From Lithodes maja (Eukaryota > Arthropoda > Malacostraca > Decapoda > Lithodidae): DNA of 64,000 nt. The translations under genes and the position numbers were made by a program. The notes under the pieces are model-generated. The model made no database searches and was not told where the DNA came from. It saw only the letters and a list, made by a program, of their open reading frames with translations. Location: positions 1 to 64,000 of the forward strand of contig JBAKBP010007982.1 of the NCBI GenBank assembly GCA_037953745.1, written 5' to 3'. Below are positions 17,094 through 28,840 of this stretch, piece by piece (positions within the stretch are counted from its first letter, which is position 1; every line of letters starts with the position of its first letter).

Positions 17094-19369
17094 TTTTTTT
17101 TTTTTTATTAAGGTGACAGTTACAAAGTGGTGTACAATCTATCTTATTCTAGTTACATTGTAGTTTACCTTATTGTACCAGTACCTCCCTACAATCAACC
17201 TAGTTGTTCCCCAATTCGTCCCTCCGCCACGACCATTTCAAAGTCCAAGTCTCTCACTCTTGTCCTCTGTAGCGGGGAGGACCTTGTACCCCTGAGACAT
17301 AGGAGTGCAGACCTGAGAAGAGAGAAAGAGAGCCGGCATCTCATCCAAGTTATGACTTGGCTTCTATGCTGGCGCTTTTTCTCCGATATTTGTTCAGCTA
17401 ATCTGGCATAGAAGACACTTGCAGAAGGTCCCATACCTCCCGACGATGAGAAGACCAGAGGAGTAAAGCTTCCTTGATCCCTGTTCAAAATTCTTTCTTC
17501 ATAAGCGTGTTTTTTCTCACTTTCGTTTCTCAAGTATGCCGCCTTGTGTCCTCGCTCACGATATGTTTGTGCTCTTGGGTTGAAGATTCTGATGTCGAAA
17601 AAAGCCCGTTGTCCCCTCGTCCAAAAACCTCGAGCACTTACGTCCACTCTTGCTTCATTTGAAGTATTTGCAGTATTGTGGGCCAAGCGCTGTCCGTCCA
17701 TAGGCAGAAGTTCCGGTTCGATTCTGACATCATGGCACACCTCGTCCAGCATTTGTGCAGTGATGTCTCGTACTTCATCATGCCGGATACAGATGAATCC
17801 TCCTTTCTTACAGGTCATACAGTGGTCTGGGTTGTTTATTTCACCGCATGCACATTTCAGCGGCAGGTTCGAAACTGGCCACCCATACCTCAAGGCTACG
17901 GCATCATTGAATTCTTGTTTATTTAAGCTGAAGCCTTTCTCCTTTATTGGTAATGATGTGAGCTAATTTGAAGCCCCCGTGTCTTGTGCCATCTCAACTC
18001 TCATTTTCAGTTTTTCCCTACATCTGGTCTTAATTTGTTCTAGGCTATGTTTCTGTCTCTCTTCTCTGCTCTTTGTAATTTCCTGTCTTGCATTTCGTTG
18101 TTCCTCTTCGTCCACCTCATCATTTTCATTTTGCTCCCGTATTTTTTCTGTCAGAGACGTAGTAAGTTTAAGGGAATTTTGGTACTCATGTAGTGCCGCC
18201 TCCACTGGGTTTATGATCCCCATACCTCCGAACCTTGGCGGAAGAGCTAATAGATCTCTTAGCTCTTGCGTGACGCCTTCCATCTCTGTTAAGGCCGGTA
18301 TGAATGTTCCTCTGATTGCTTCTTCCAGCGGTTGGAGCATCTGTCTAATGCCAGGCACTTTTCTCATAAGAAAGGTCCATCTGTGCTTAACACCATATGT
18401 GAAGGCAGTATATGCAGCATGTGGTTCAGATTTCGCAATGTCTGCCAGGGTTTTCACTTCCTTTACCCACTCCGCTACCTTTTTTCGCACATAGTCTCTC
18501 TTGCATTCTTATGTGCCTATTACTGCTCCCAAATGGCGTTGACCCTCCTTTGTAATCTTCACTCCTGTCCCATCAAAAGTCCGCACCGCTTCTTCATACT
18601 TGTTTTCTTTCACTATTAGTACAGATTTACTAGCATTCGGATGGTACCCAATGACTTCGCCTACCGATTGTACTCTCCGCCACCATTCTTTGAGATCCCC
18701 TATTTTCCTGCACCTGTGAGGTCATCTGCATACGCCACTTGTTTCACTCGGGTTACCTCATGTTTTATTTTCTGCTGCAGAATTGATAGTGCTAGTGCGT
18801 ACATTGCCATTGCCACTGGATCTCCTTGCGTTGTTCCTTCATTTGATTTGAGAATTTTCATTTCTTCCTTCTTTGTGCTTCCAACTATACAGGTTAGCTG
18901 GCTCCTTATAAGTATTTTCTATGTACTTTGCGATGCTCGGGCATTTGATCTTGTTGTGAATAGCTGCCTCCCTATTAATGGTGTTAAAGGCATTTGTTGC
19001 ATCCACTAGCAGTACCGCTTCACAATCTTCCTCATGATACACCTTCCCCATTGCATGTATTGCTGCTTCTCCTCCGGCTTGCTGTCCTGCACATACTTGT
19101 AAGTTACCCACTGCTCTTTGTACATCTTTTCCAAATACGGACATGATTGCTTTTCCTATAATCCTTCTAAGAACTTCCCCAACGCCTACTGGTCTAACTC
19201 CTGGATTCTTATTTAAAGGTATCAGGCGACATGCTGTCAGAGCTTCTATGTTCACGCATGGTGATGATGCAAGTTTCTTTGCCAGCATTGCTATTGCTTC
19301 ACAAAGGTCACCCGCGGCTGAACCAAACTTGTTTTGACTTAGGAAGATCCTCCAAGTCTTAGCATCTAC
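17094..19369 (-). pseudogene. Non-LTR retrotransposon with restriction-like endonuclease C-terminus, 5'-truncated
   Basis: Reads right to left from the (CA)n at 19370 to a poly(A) tail (17094-17106). RT fingers and palm: RPVGVGEVLRRIIGKA, LLVDATNAFNTINREAAI, then after a frameshift near 18840-18860 EGTTQGDPVAMAMYALA and YADDLTGAG (about 18735). A TAA near 18510 and a TAG near 17965 interrupt the same frame. The C-terminus has a CCHC-like knuckle CACGEINNPDHCMTC (about 17840) and RVDV followed 14 residues later by FFDIRIF, resembling the RPD..D core of R2-type restriction-like endonucleases. Such elements use RT plus this nuclease for target-primed insertion, often site-specifically. The clade (R2, NeSL, CRE or other) cannot be fixed here. 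Confidence 0.7.
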
Positions 19370-19391
19370 TACACACACACACACACACACC
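19370..19391. repeat. (CA)n microsatellite
   Basis: About 11 CA dinucleotides marking the 5' truncation point of the neighbouring LINE. Confidence 0.9.
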
Positions 19392-19430
19392 CGTCTGTTG
19401 ATGTATCCCTTGTGGCCTAAAATAATACAT

Positions 19431-19662
19431 GGGTTGGGAGAGGAGGGGTAGGCTGGGGTGGGGGAGAGGGGGTGGATAGGTAGGAGGAGGAGGTAGAGAG
19501 AGTGATGGAGGAGAAGGTAGGTTGGGGGGTGGGGGGAGGAGGAGGGTGGAGGAACAGAGAATGATGGAGAAGGAGGAGGGCGAGAGATGGTGGAGATGAA
19601 CGACTGGCAGGAGTGGTGGACGTGGAGAGGGAGGGAGGGAGTGGTGGAGGAGGAGGGAGATG
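19431..19662. repeat. Purine-rich (G/A) tract
   Basis: About 230 bp almost devoid of C on the plus strand, with repeated GGAGGAGG, GGTGGGGG and GAGAGAG. Capable in principle of triplex or G-quadruplex structure. No coding sequence. Confidence 0.8.
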
Positions 19663-20045
19663 TTAAGGGGGGTCATCGGCTTTTTTTCTTTTTCTCTAAT
19701 TTTCTCTCTTTCTCTGGCTTGTATCCATTCGGCCCCATTCAGCAAACTGTTTGAAGACGTTTATCCCCATCCAGGTGTCGATTTCTTCCTGGCAAGCGAT
19801 AGCGAGCCAGCATTGATGGAGAAATCCGGCTTCGCCGGAGACATTTATCTATCGAAAATTTACAAATTTAGCTTGTTGTAAAACAAATATATATGTATTT
19901 TGGCTCGCTACTGCTCGCCAGGAAAATATTGACACCTGGATGGGGGTAAACGTCTTAAAACAGTAGACTGAATGGAGCCAAATGGATACAAGCCAAAGAT
20001 AGAGGCAGAGAAAGAGAAAACAAAATGCGAGGTGGGCTCCCTTAA
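19663..20045. mobile_element. MITE-1 copy 5
   Basis: Starts TTAAGGGGGGTCATCGG and ends GGTGGGCTCCCTTAA. Internal arms and the CCGGCTTCGCCGG hairpin match the other MITE-1 copies; the terminal arms are diverged. Confidence 0.8.
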
Positions 20046-20829
20046 GCTATGTATCAGGGAAGGAGAGAGATTTTAGAAAGATAAAATGGATGTTGAAAGT
20101 TTGTGACTGAGTGATGTCCGGAAGGGAGAGTGCTAATGATGAACAAGCACTATACTAACTTCCTAGGTCCCTGAGTGGTCAATCATCCAGCTCAAGGCCT
20201 TAGAACATCCAGGTTAGGGCTACGTTTAGTTTGCAGGAAGACATATCTAACTACCCCTCCTTCCTATCCCCATGCTAAAGGGAAACGGTAACTTCTTCAA
20301 GTAATGTGACAAATTTCACTACCGGTACTTCAACTTGACGAATTCCCACGTAGGTGTAGTTAACGGGGAAAATCACGGAGAGGATAGGGATCATGGAAGA
20401 AGATATATTAGTTTAAGAACTAGACCACGTTTTTTATTACCCAAACCAGCAGTAGAACAGTTAGCAATATAGGCCTAGGACTATGTAATTTTGTTGGGTA
20501 AAGTGTGGACATAAAGACAATCCATGATGCTAGAATGGGAAATTGCGAGATATATTATTTACCTTAGAGACGGAGGGAGATCGTAGACGGCATCGTTTGG
20601 AAGGAGAAGAAACGGATGAAAGGATGTGTTTGAGAAGAGAGGGAGTGAAGTATTGAGGGATATCACGGGGAGGAGAAAGGGGGGGGGGGGTCATGAAGGA
20701 AGATAAAGGAACTGTTGTGAGGAAGATCATAATGGGAGGGAAATAGAGGCATATCGATGGTAAAATCATAGTATACTATTGATGAATACATCTTTCGGAA
20801 GGAGAGGTCAAATATTGTAGTATTTGTCA
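20046..20829. other. No recognisable gene
   Basis: Unique-looking sequence; 20525-20760 is purine-rich and includes GAGGGATATC, a phrase repeated beyond the LINE at 24660-24745. Confidence 0.55.
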
Positions 20830-21242
20830 CTCCACATCTACCTTTCTAGCACTGAACCACCACTTTGCCTTTCTACCACTACCGGTATATCTAACTTACT
20901 ACCACTCAACCACCACATCTAACTTTCTACCACTCAACCACCACATCTACCTTTCTACCACTCAACCACCACATCTACCTTTCTACCACTCAACCATCAC
21001 ATCTACCTTTCTACCACTCAACTACCACATCTACCTTTCTACCACTCAACAACCACATCTACCTTTCTACCACACAACGTACACCACACCTACCTTTCTA
21101 CCACACAACCACCACTTTACCTTTCTACCACTCAACCACCACATCTACCTTTTTACCATTCAACCACCATATCAACCTTTCTACCACTCAACCACCATAT
21201 CTACCTTTCTACCACTCAACCATCACATCTACAGTATATGTC
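20830..21242. repeat. 28-bp minisatellite, left block
   Basis: Roughly 14 units of CCACTCAACCACCACATCTA followed by CCTTTCTA, with substitutions and small indels. The array resumes at 24569, so the CR1-like LINE is inserted within it. Confidence 0.92.
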
Positions 21243-24200
21243 TACAAAGGAGTACAAAGGAGTACAAAGGAAATCAAGCAACAACAGATCTAGTGACCCT
21301 TCTAGGCTGCTTGTCCTCCAAAACACTGAGGATCAAGTGTCCAAACAGTGGTTTAGAGTGGGTAAGGGAACATTGGAAAGGGAACTACTGCCCTGCCACT
21401 AACGTGGCAGGACTAGGAAGTTAGTAGGGGACATATGGGTTAGTAACTGAGGGGAGGATAAAGTTATTCATTTACAAACGCAGTCAGTCGCGGGTTTGAT
21501 GCGAGATATTTGTCTAGGCGGAATTTAAATGAATCAACGGTGCTGCAGTCTATAACGTTTCGGGGAAGCCCATTCCACAAGTTGACAACTCGATTGAAGA
21601 AGAAATTCTTAGATTCGTGCGAGTTAAAAGATTTACCAATAATTTTGCAACCGTTTCCCCGTGTGTAATTAGATTGGTCGATAGTGAAGTACTTACTACA
21701 GTTCATATTGTCGATGCCTTTGATGATTTTGAACACTTGAATTAAGTCGCCTCTTAATCTGCGCTGGGTTAAAGGAAATAGATTTAATTCTCTAAGACGC
21801 TCTTCGTATGGTTTGTTCTTTAGGCTAGGTATCATTTTGGTAACTCTACGTTGAACTCGTTCTAGCTTGTTTATATCTTTTTGGTAATAAGGGCACCAGG
21901 ATTGAACGCAGTATTCCAGAAGAGGGCGGACTAAGGAATTGTAAAGGGTTAGGATAACTTCTTTGGATTTATGCTCAAATGACCTGCCTATAAAGCCAAT
22001 TATTTTGTTTGCCTTCTTAACAACTTCTGAACATTGTTGACTCGGTTTTAGGTTACTCGATATTGTTACTCCCAGATCAGTTTCTCTGTTTACATTCTTA
22101 AGCTGAGTGCCATTCATCGAATAGTTTGCTTTCTCATTTAGGTATCCGACATGTAGTACTTTACATTTATCCGCATTGAAACTCATTTGCCAAATTTGGG
22201 CCCAACATGACAATTTATCTAGATTGTGTTGCATATCGTCAACTTGTTCTTTTGAGAGTACGCTATTTGCAATTTTTGTATCGTCAGCAAATTTTGAGAT
22301 TGTGCAGGTGAGACCCTCATCTATGTCGTTGATGTAAATTAGAAAGAGAATTGGTCCTAGTACCGATCCCTGGGGTACCCCGCTACTTACATTGGTCCAT
22401 TTAGATGCCTTACCGTTTATGACTACTCTTTGCTTTCTGTTGTTGAGCCAATTTTCTATCCATTTCAACACACCGTCTTGTATTCCATGCGCTTTTAGTT
22501 TTAGCAGTAAACGTTTGTGGGGAACTTTGTCAAAGGCCTTTTGAAAATCAAGGTATATAATATCTACAGCTTTACTCTCATCGTAGAGGTTGAGGATATC
22601 GTGGAAGAAGTCTAAGAGGTTTGTTAAACAGGAACGTTTTTTACGAAAGCCGTGTTGAGTATCTTTAAGTATGTTATTTTCCTCTAAGTGATTTACGAGT
22701 CTGTCTCGTATGACCGTTTCTAGCATTTTACATACAACTGAGGTTAAGCTAATTGGACGATAGTTACTGGGTAGGGATTTGCTGCCTTTTTTGAATATCG
22801 GTGTTACGTTGGCTAGCTTCCACTGATCAGGCATAGTTCCAGACTGCAAGGATTTATTGAATAGTAATGTCAGTGGTTTGGAGAGCTCATTCTTAGCTTC
22901 CTTTAGAACTCTAGGCGAGATTGTATCAGGTCCTGGCGTTTTATTTACTTTGAGTTTATCTAAACAATTCAATACTTCTCTCTCTGTAACGGTGATATTG
23001 CTTAGAACATCTGAATTATCAATCTGAATCGGCGATGGTGTAGGGATATCAATGAGGTCTTCGTTTGTAAAAACTGATGCAAAGAAGGTATTGAGGGCAT
23101 TACTCATTTGTACTTCGTCTTTGGTGTATTCTCCTTTTTCATCGACTAACGGTCCAACAGTTGAAGTAACTACTTTTTTCTTTCTGATATAACTATAGAA
23201 TTCTTTCGGGTTTGTTTTACTTTGATTCGCAATATGTAACTCTAAGGTCTTTTTACTTTGCTTAATTAACTTTTTGGCTTTGCGTCGTAGCTCTACAAAT
23301 TTCACCCGTTCTTCGTCATTTTGTGAGGATTTTAATCTATCATTAGCAAATTTTTTAGCAAGCAGGCAGTTTGAAATATCTTTATTCCACCATTTGGGCT
23401 TATTATTATGGCCTGGACGCCGTATTTTCGATGGTATGCAGTCTTGCACTGCTTTTAGGTAAGTGGTTTCGAATAACTTCCAAGATGTATTTATGTCGTT
23501 ATTGTTAATTAAAAAGCTCCAGTCAGTTTCTTTAAACATAGCTCTAAGTTTATGGAAGTTTGCTTTCTTGAAATTAGGGACTTTTTCGATGCTACTATTT
23601 GGTTCGTTACTAGTAAACTTTAAAGTGAAAGTTATCGTACGATGGTCGCTGTTACTGAATTCATCACCAACATTCAAATTCTCTATCAATTCTTCTTTTG
23701 TTGCAAGTACAATGTCAAGAACGTTATTACCACGGGTCGGCGTTCGAACAAATTGATAAAGCGAACTCTCTTGCAAGTTCGTATACAAGTCATGTCCGGA
23801 GTGTGAAGTAAGAGTATCGCCCCACTTGGTCACAGGTAAATTAAAGTCGCCAAAAATTACGGTATCTTGTGAGTTACTTACATCTGCAATTTGTTCGTAA
23901 ATTTCTCGGTCAGTTTGCACTGATTGAGCTGGAGGTCTGTATATTAACGCAAGTATTATTTTTGTACCTTTATTATTCTTTATTAGCACAAAAGATGTGT
24001 CGACGTTCACAATTTGAGGTTTTGACACGAGGGTCGGGTTAAGACTTTCTTTGATATAAAATAAAACGCCACCTCCATTTTTATTTATTCGGCTGTTCTC
24101 AAACATTACATAACCGGGAAGTGAATACTCTGCTAAAAAGTCTCTATCTTCTGTATTGAGCCAAGATTCTGTTATGCCAATCACATCATAATTTTCTGTA

Positions 24201-24568
24201 AACACTAGTTCCTCTAAATCTGAAAATTTATTGCGTATGCTACGAGCGTTTGCATAGAAAACCTTTAAAGTTGCGGTTTTAGAACTCGCATTACGTTCTT
24301 TCATCGAATTTTTGGTTCTGGTCGGATCTACATTTACATTCATGGCTGTCCTCGGTCCTCGGTCGTTATCCCTGACGGTTTTGAATTTGGGTCGTGTTGG
24401 TGGAGATTTATCCAAATTCGCGGTTCTTGACGGATTAGCATTTAATTCCTTTGTAGGTTGCCGTCCTCGCTGTCTTCGGTCCTCCTTCCTGGTTGTCCTG
24501 TGCTGAGTCGATTTCTTCTCCGAAAATCCTTCACCGCATCGTTGAGAAGACGCCCAAAACGTGCTGCC
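21243..24568 (-). CDS. CR1-like non-LTR retrotransposon pol, long open frame, N-terminus missing (copy 3)
   Basis: One uninterrupted frame of 1,036 codons (24574 to 21464) followed by a 3' UTR of about 200 bp ending in CCTTTGTACT decamers. Domains: a basic N-terminal stretch (1-100); APE endonuclease (about 103-330: FYANARSIRNK, GITESWL, GGGVLFYIKE, ALIYRPP, GDFNLP, SDHRTITF); reverse transcriptase (about 510-800: TPGPDTISPRVL, NYRPISLTSV, HGFRKKRSC, DFQKAFDKVPH, GVPQGSVLGPILF, FADDTKI); LINE C-terminus (about 830-1036). All the endonuclease and RT signature residues I can see are present. The frame opens at a TTG lying in minisatellite sequence, just after an in-frame TAG, so the true start and 5' UTR are absent. 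The copy is therefore probably immobile though its enzymatic part looks intact. It closely matches copy 2 at 6812-9562. Confidence 0.88.
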
Positions 24569-24645
24569 ACTCAACTACCACATCTACCTGTCTACCACCA
24601 TCTTACTTTTCTACCACTCCACCATAATCTTCCTTTCTACCACGC
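24569..24645. repeat. 28-bp minisatellite, right block
   Basis: Remaining units (CCACTCAACTACCACATCTA, CTACCACCATCTTACTTTTC) of the array interrupted by the LINE. Confidence 0.85.
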
Positions 24646-24892
24646 GTGTTATTGAAGGATATCTAGTAATTGAATGAGGGATATTTTTCGTAAGTAAAAG
24701 AGGAAATAGAGGGATATCTTTAAGAGGGCTTGAGGGATATCTTGGGAAGAGTGAATATAAGACGATGTAAGACCATATTAAATTTTAGAAGGATGGGAGA
24801 AAGTGAGAGGTTATTTTTGTAATGGGGCGAGGGTTGGAAGAAGATTATGAGAAAGAAGATATAGGGGAATAATGGTTTGCAGGACCAACGTA
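24646..24892. other. No gene; GAGGGATATC-rich sequence
   Basis: Three imperfect GAGGGATAT(C/T) phrases within purine-rich DNA, echoing the other side of the minisatellite. Confidence 0.5.
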
Positions 24893-25090
24893 TTAACCTT
24901 TTCAGTGCGGGTGACGTTTTTTTTTTTTTTTCCCAACTACATTTAGACGATTTTATGAAGCTTAGGAAGAATTTATGGTAGTTAATTAGGATTTATTGAA
25001 TAGTCTGTGACCTTTAAATGGGTACACTTTCGTTCTAACCTAAATGTAATGATCTAATGCAAAGGATGTCACCGGTACTGCAGGGGTTAA
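24893..25090. mobile_element. FB foldback element
   Basis: Starts TTAACCTTTTCAGTGCGGG and ends CACCGGTACTGCAGGGGTTAA-type sequence; the left arm contains a run of T. Internal AGACGATTTTATGAAGCTTAG is typical of FB. Confidence 0.75.
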
Positions 25091-25726
25091 GGACATTCTC
25101 GGGAAAGCGGGAATCGTGTAAGGAGAAGGGAATTGGGTGTATCTGAGAGAAGGAATGGGGAGTTGAAAGATATTATATAGTCCACGAGCAAGATCCCGAA
25201 AATTTACGAGTCGGTACCGTACAAGGGAGACACAATTTCAACATAAACTCTAATAATCGGTTATTAAATTATGTACATTCTCATTGATAGAGATTATCAA
25301 CTGGAAATACAGCTCCACAACAATATTCAGAATGTGTTGAAAATGACTATGATAACTAGGCTATTGGTCCTCCTGAATGGTACCGTTGTCTCAAACTTTA
25401 TATTGATCTCACCCTAGGCTTATATTAAGAGGGTAATGCTTAGTGTGCGGAATTTCTGTGTGAGTATCCTATGTTCAAGTTCTTGCAGTACCACATGTAT
25501 TCATTACTTTCATTGATTTCATTAGTTAGGTTTATTTGTAAATTAATTGATGGTTTGATGAAAACTAATATAACTTACTTATCTATCTACTTGTGTTCAT
25601 ATTTGTTTTAGCATATTATTATACGCTGTCACAATATTCCCATTTTCAAAATATGCAATGGATTTCAGTGCCTAATGAGTAAAATACTCAACAAGTGACT
25701 TGGTTGTGAGTGTAATGTATACTGTT
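25091..25726. other. No recognisable feature
   Basis: AT-rich unique-looking sequence with no repeat family or exon that I can identify. Confidence 0.5.
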
Positions 25727-26385
25727 AAAGGAGTAAAAGGAAAGCAAGCAACAAAAGATTTACTGAGCCTTACGAGGCTGTTTGTATCTAAACTACCTGC
25801 ACTATTATGGAGGAGAGACAATATGTCACATAATTTATCTTTTCCATGGAAATTGGAAAAACTGACATGGTACTCGACAGAAAAATAAGAAAAAATATAA
25901 TTAACTTATTTACTATATCTATTCTAACAAGTGAGGTAATGTGGGCATGACCTGTTATTCTTATGTCGGTCGGTGGTTATGGGCGATATCATTATCTAAG
26001 CTACATTTGAAGGTTTCAACAGTGCTGCAGTCTATAATATTGCTAGGCAGGCCAATCCATAAGTTTACTACTCGGTTGAAAAATAAATTTTGTGCTTCAT
26101 GGAAGTGAAAGGGCTTACGTCCAGTTGGCTTCGTTGATAGCGTCCCTGCTTACAATCCCAGCAGACTGGCGTTCAATCCCCGCTCAAGTTGAAAAGTTTT
26201 TCTGAGATATAGCTAGAGGTTACCGTCTCTCCTTGAACAAGGGAGATGGTTACTGGTGTATGTTAAGGTCAAACGCTTGAGAATCCACGAAGGAGGAGCT
26301 ATGGTAACCAGCTGATAATAATTATTACGATTTTACAGCCATTCTCTCGTGTGTAATTTAAATAATCAAATATGAAGTATTTGTT
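25727..26385 (-). pseudogene. Diverged CR1-like LINE 3' relic split by a SINE
   Basis: Its 3' end (AAAGGAGTAAAAGGAAAGCAAGC) parallels that of copies 2 and 3. On the minus strand, 26000-26110 encodes FFNRVVNLW-like and IIDCSTVE-like phrases equivalent to the LINE C-terminus, but many bases differ and stops intervene. The relic resumes at about 26330 (CTCTCGTGTGTAATTTAAAT) after a SINE. It represents an older, related lineage. Confidence 0.65.
26119..26329 (+). mobile_element. tRNA-derived SINE
   Basis: The head has TTGGCTTCGTTGATAGCGTC (A-box region) and ACTGGCGTTCAATCCCCGC (B-box region, close to GGTTCAATCC). An unrelated body and an AATAATTATTA tail follow. It separates two parts of a CR1 relic that would otherwise be continuous, which defines its borders. 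Confidence 0.65.
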
Positions 26386-26389
26386 TGCG

Positions 26390-27775
26390 TGGGTGTCAGT
26401 GACGTGGCTGTGAGTAACGTGGGTGTGAGTGACATATGAGTCTGAGTGAATTACGTGGGTGTGGGTGTGAGTGACGTCAGTGTGAGTAACGTGGGTGTGA
26501 GTGACAGGAGTGTGAGTGACGAGTGTGAGTAACGTGGGTGTGGGTGTGAGTAACGTGATATTGAGTAATGTCGGTGTGAGTGACGAGTGTGGGTGTGGGT
26601 GACGTGGTATTGAGTAACGTGGGTGTGAGTGACATGGTTGGGAGTGACGTGGGTGTGATTGAAGTGGGTGTGAATGACCTGTTGTGAGTTACGTGGGTGT
26701 GAGTGAAGTGGGTGTGGGTGTGAATGACGTGGTTGTGGGTGACGTGGGAGTGTGACGTGGGTGGGTGACGAGAGAATGACGTGGGTGGGTGTGGGTGTGA
26801 GTGTCGTGGGTGTGGGTGTGAGTGACGTGGATGTGGGTGACATGAATGGGATTGACGTGGGATTGGGTGACCTGGTTGTGAGTGACGTGGGTGTGGGAGT
26901 GACTTGGGAGTGAGTGACGTGGGTGTGAGTGACAATGGTGTGGGTGACGTGGTTGTGAGTGACGTGGGTGTGAGTGACGTGGGTGTGAGTGTGAGTGACG
27001 TGGGTCTGAGTGTGAGTCACGTGGTTGTGAGTGACGGGTGTGAGTGACAATGGTGTGGGTGACGTGGTTGTGAGTGACGTTGGTGTGAGTGACGTGGGTG
27101 TGAGTGTGAGTGGGTGTGAGTGTGAGTGACGTGGTTGTGAGTGTGAGTGACGTGGGTGTGAGTGTGAGTGACGTGGGTGTGAGTGACGTGGGTGTGAGTG
27201 TGAGTGACGTGGTTGTGAGTGACGTTGGTGTGGGTGACGTGGTTGTGAGGTATGAGTGACGTGGGTGTGAGTGTGAGTGACGTGGTTGTGAGTGACGTGG
27301 GTGTGAGTGTGAGTGACGTGGTTGTGAGGTGTGAGTGACGTGGGTGTGAGTGTGAGTGACGTGGTTGTGAGTGACGTGGGTGTGAGTGTGAGTGACGTGG
27401 GTGTGAGTGACGTGGGTGTGAGTGTGAGTGACGTGGTTGCGAGTGACGTGGTTGTGAGTGACTCGGTTGTGAGTGACGTGGGTGTGGGTGACGTGGGTGT
27501 GAGTGACGTGAGTGTGAGTGAAGTGGTTGTGAGTGACGTGGGTGTGAGTGTGAGTGACGTTGTTGTGAGTGACGTGGTTGTGAGTGACGTGAGTGTGAGT
27601 GACTCGGTTGTGAGTGACGTGGGTGTGAGTGACGTGGGTGTGGGTGACGTGGTTGTGAGTGGCGTGGGTGTGAGTGACGTGGTTGTGAGTGACGTGACGT
27701 GGGTGTGAGTGACGTGGGTGTGGGTGGCGTGGGTGTGGGTGACGTGGTTGTGAGTGACGTGGGTGTGAGTGACGT
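26390..27775. repeat. GTGAGTGACGTGGGT minisatellite, about 1.4 kb
   Basis: About 90 degenerate units of roughly 15 bp, with frequent GTGAGT half-units, drifting from irregular in the left half to regular in the right. Most units contain TGACGTGG. The open frames on both strands (VSDVGVSDV on plus, HSHPRHSHP on minus) are repeat artefacts. Confidence 0.95.
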
Positions 27776-28255
27776 AAAGGGAACGAGACAGCGGTGTTGC
27801 GGATTCAGGCTACCAAAGCCACACCATACTGGGGGGAGACAACCAGCCGCCGGTGGTCTAGGTAGCCAAGACTACATCGAGCCGTTGCACTATTCATCTG
27901 GACTCATCACCTGGAATAACACCTGCAGACTTAAACGGGTGATCGATCGAATCTATAGGCTATATATAGCCTATGTCTGGTGAGAGAGAGAGAAACTACT
28001 ATAGAAATCGTCTAACATTAAAACTGCAAATATTTTCTAAGCAGCAAAGTGTATGTGATATGGGTTAAGGGAACTCTCAAAAACTGTACCAATACTCCTT
28101 GTGACCCATGGACTATCAAGGAATTAGCAAAATTAAGGGATGAAAATTAAATCGCTTCATCCTTAAGCACTGGAAGGAATGACAGGGAGAAAGAAAGATT
28201 ATGGTATATGTTGAGGAAAGAGGAATACCGTGGAAAAAAGAGACAGGGATTGTGA
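27776..28255. other. No recognisable gene
   Basis: Starts with unique GC-balanced sequence, including a small palindrome CTATAGGCTATATATAGCC at about 27953-27971. No exon or repeat family recognised. Confidence 0.5.
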
Positions 28256-28268
28256 TTATATATATATA

Positions 28269-28328
<60 letters not shown>

Positions 28329-28345
28329 TATATATATATATATTT
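28256..28345. repeat. (TA)n microsatellite
   Basis: About 40 TA dinucleotides with two interruptions (AGTA). It lies at the 3' tail of the adjacent minus-strand LINE fragment. Confidence 0.95.
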
Positions 28346-28840
28346 TTTTTATTTTTATTATATGAATGAGGGAGACAAAAGGCATAACTGCCTGCAGCGA
28401 GTGCCTCCCCCAGATTTCAAAGAGTGACAGGGCCGAAATCAAGGAATGTTCGAGCTAAAATGCCTGGACACATGGAGTTTGAAGCAATTTAAGTCATAGG
28501 AAGAGGGAAAGACTGATTCCGGGAGAGAGCTCCAGAGCTCAGCAGTTGAATAGAAGAAAGTCTGAGAATAGCGTTTCACTCTTGGGTTGGAGAGTCGCAC
28601 AGAGCAGGGGCGGGATTGCGTCGCAAGGCGGGTACTACGCACCCCTCGTAGAGGAGGTGGCATACACTGGGAAAGCTCCGAGGAACACTTATTATTGTTG
28701 TAGCGATAGAATAGCGAGAGAGATGCAACATTGCGGCGAAGAGAGAGAGATTGCAGAGAGTTGGTGAGTGGACGGGAGTTAATGATACGAAAGGCTTTCC
28801 CTTCCACCTTATCTAGGATTGCGGTGTGAGAGGATCCTCC
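28343..28840 (-). pseudogene. Non-LTR retrotransposon C-terminal fragment, cut by the LTR array
   Basis: The minus strand encodes HTAILDKVEGKAFRIIN, LSLRRNVASLSLFYRY, CSSELSQCMPPP, GVRSTRLATQS and STAELWSSLPESVFP. This is the post-RT domain common in Jockey/CR1-group LINEs and especially frequent in crustacean genomes (from memory). It ends in a stop at 28439 with a short 3' UTR and an A/T-rich tail merging into (TA)n. The upstream part is gone: the LTR element begins at 28841 and no RT domain follows the array at 45560. Confidence 0.7.

Noticed and set aside
26451..27983. HSHPRHSHP and VSDVGVSDV repetitive frames
   Set aside because: Translations of the GTGAGTGACGTGGGT satellite; no codon bias, start context or domain.
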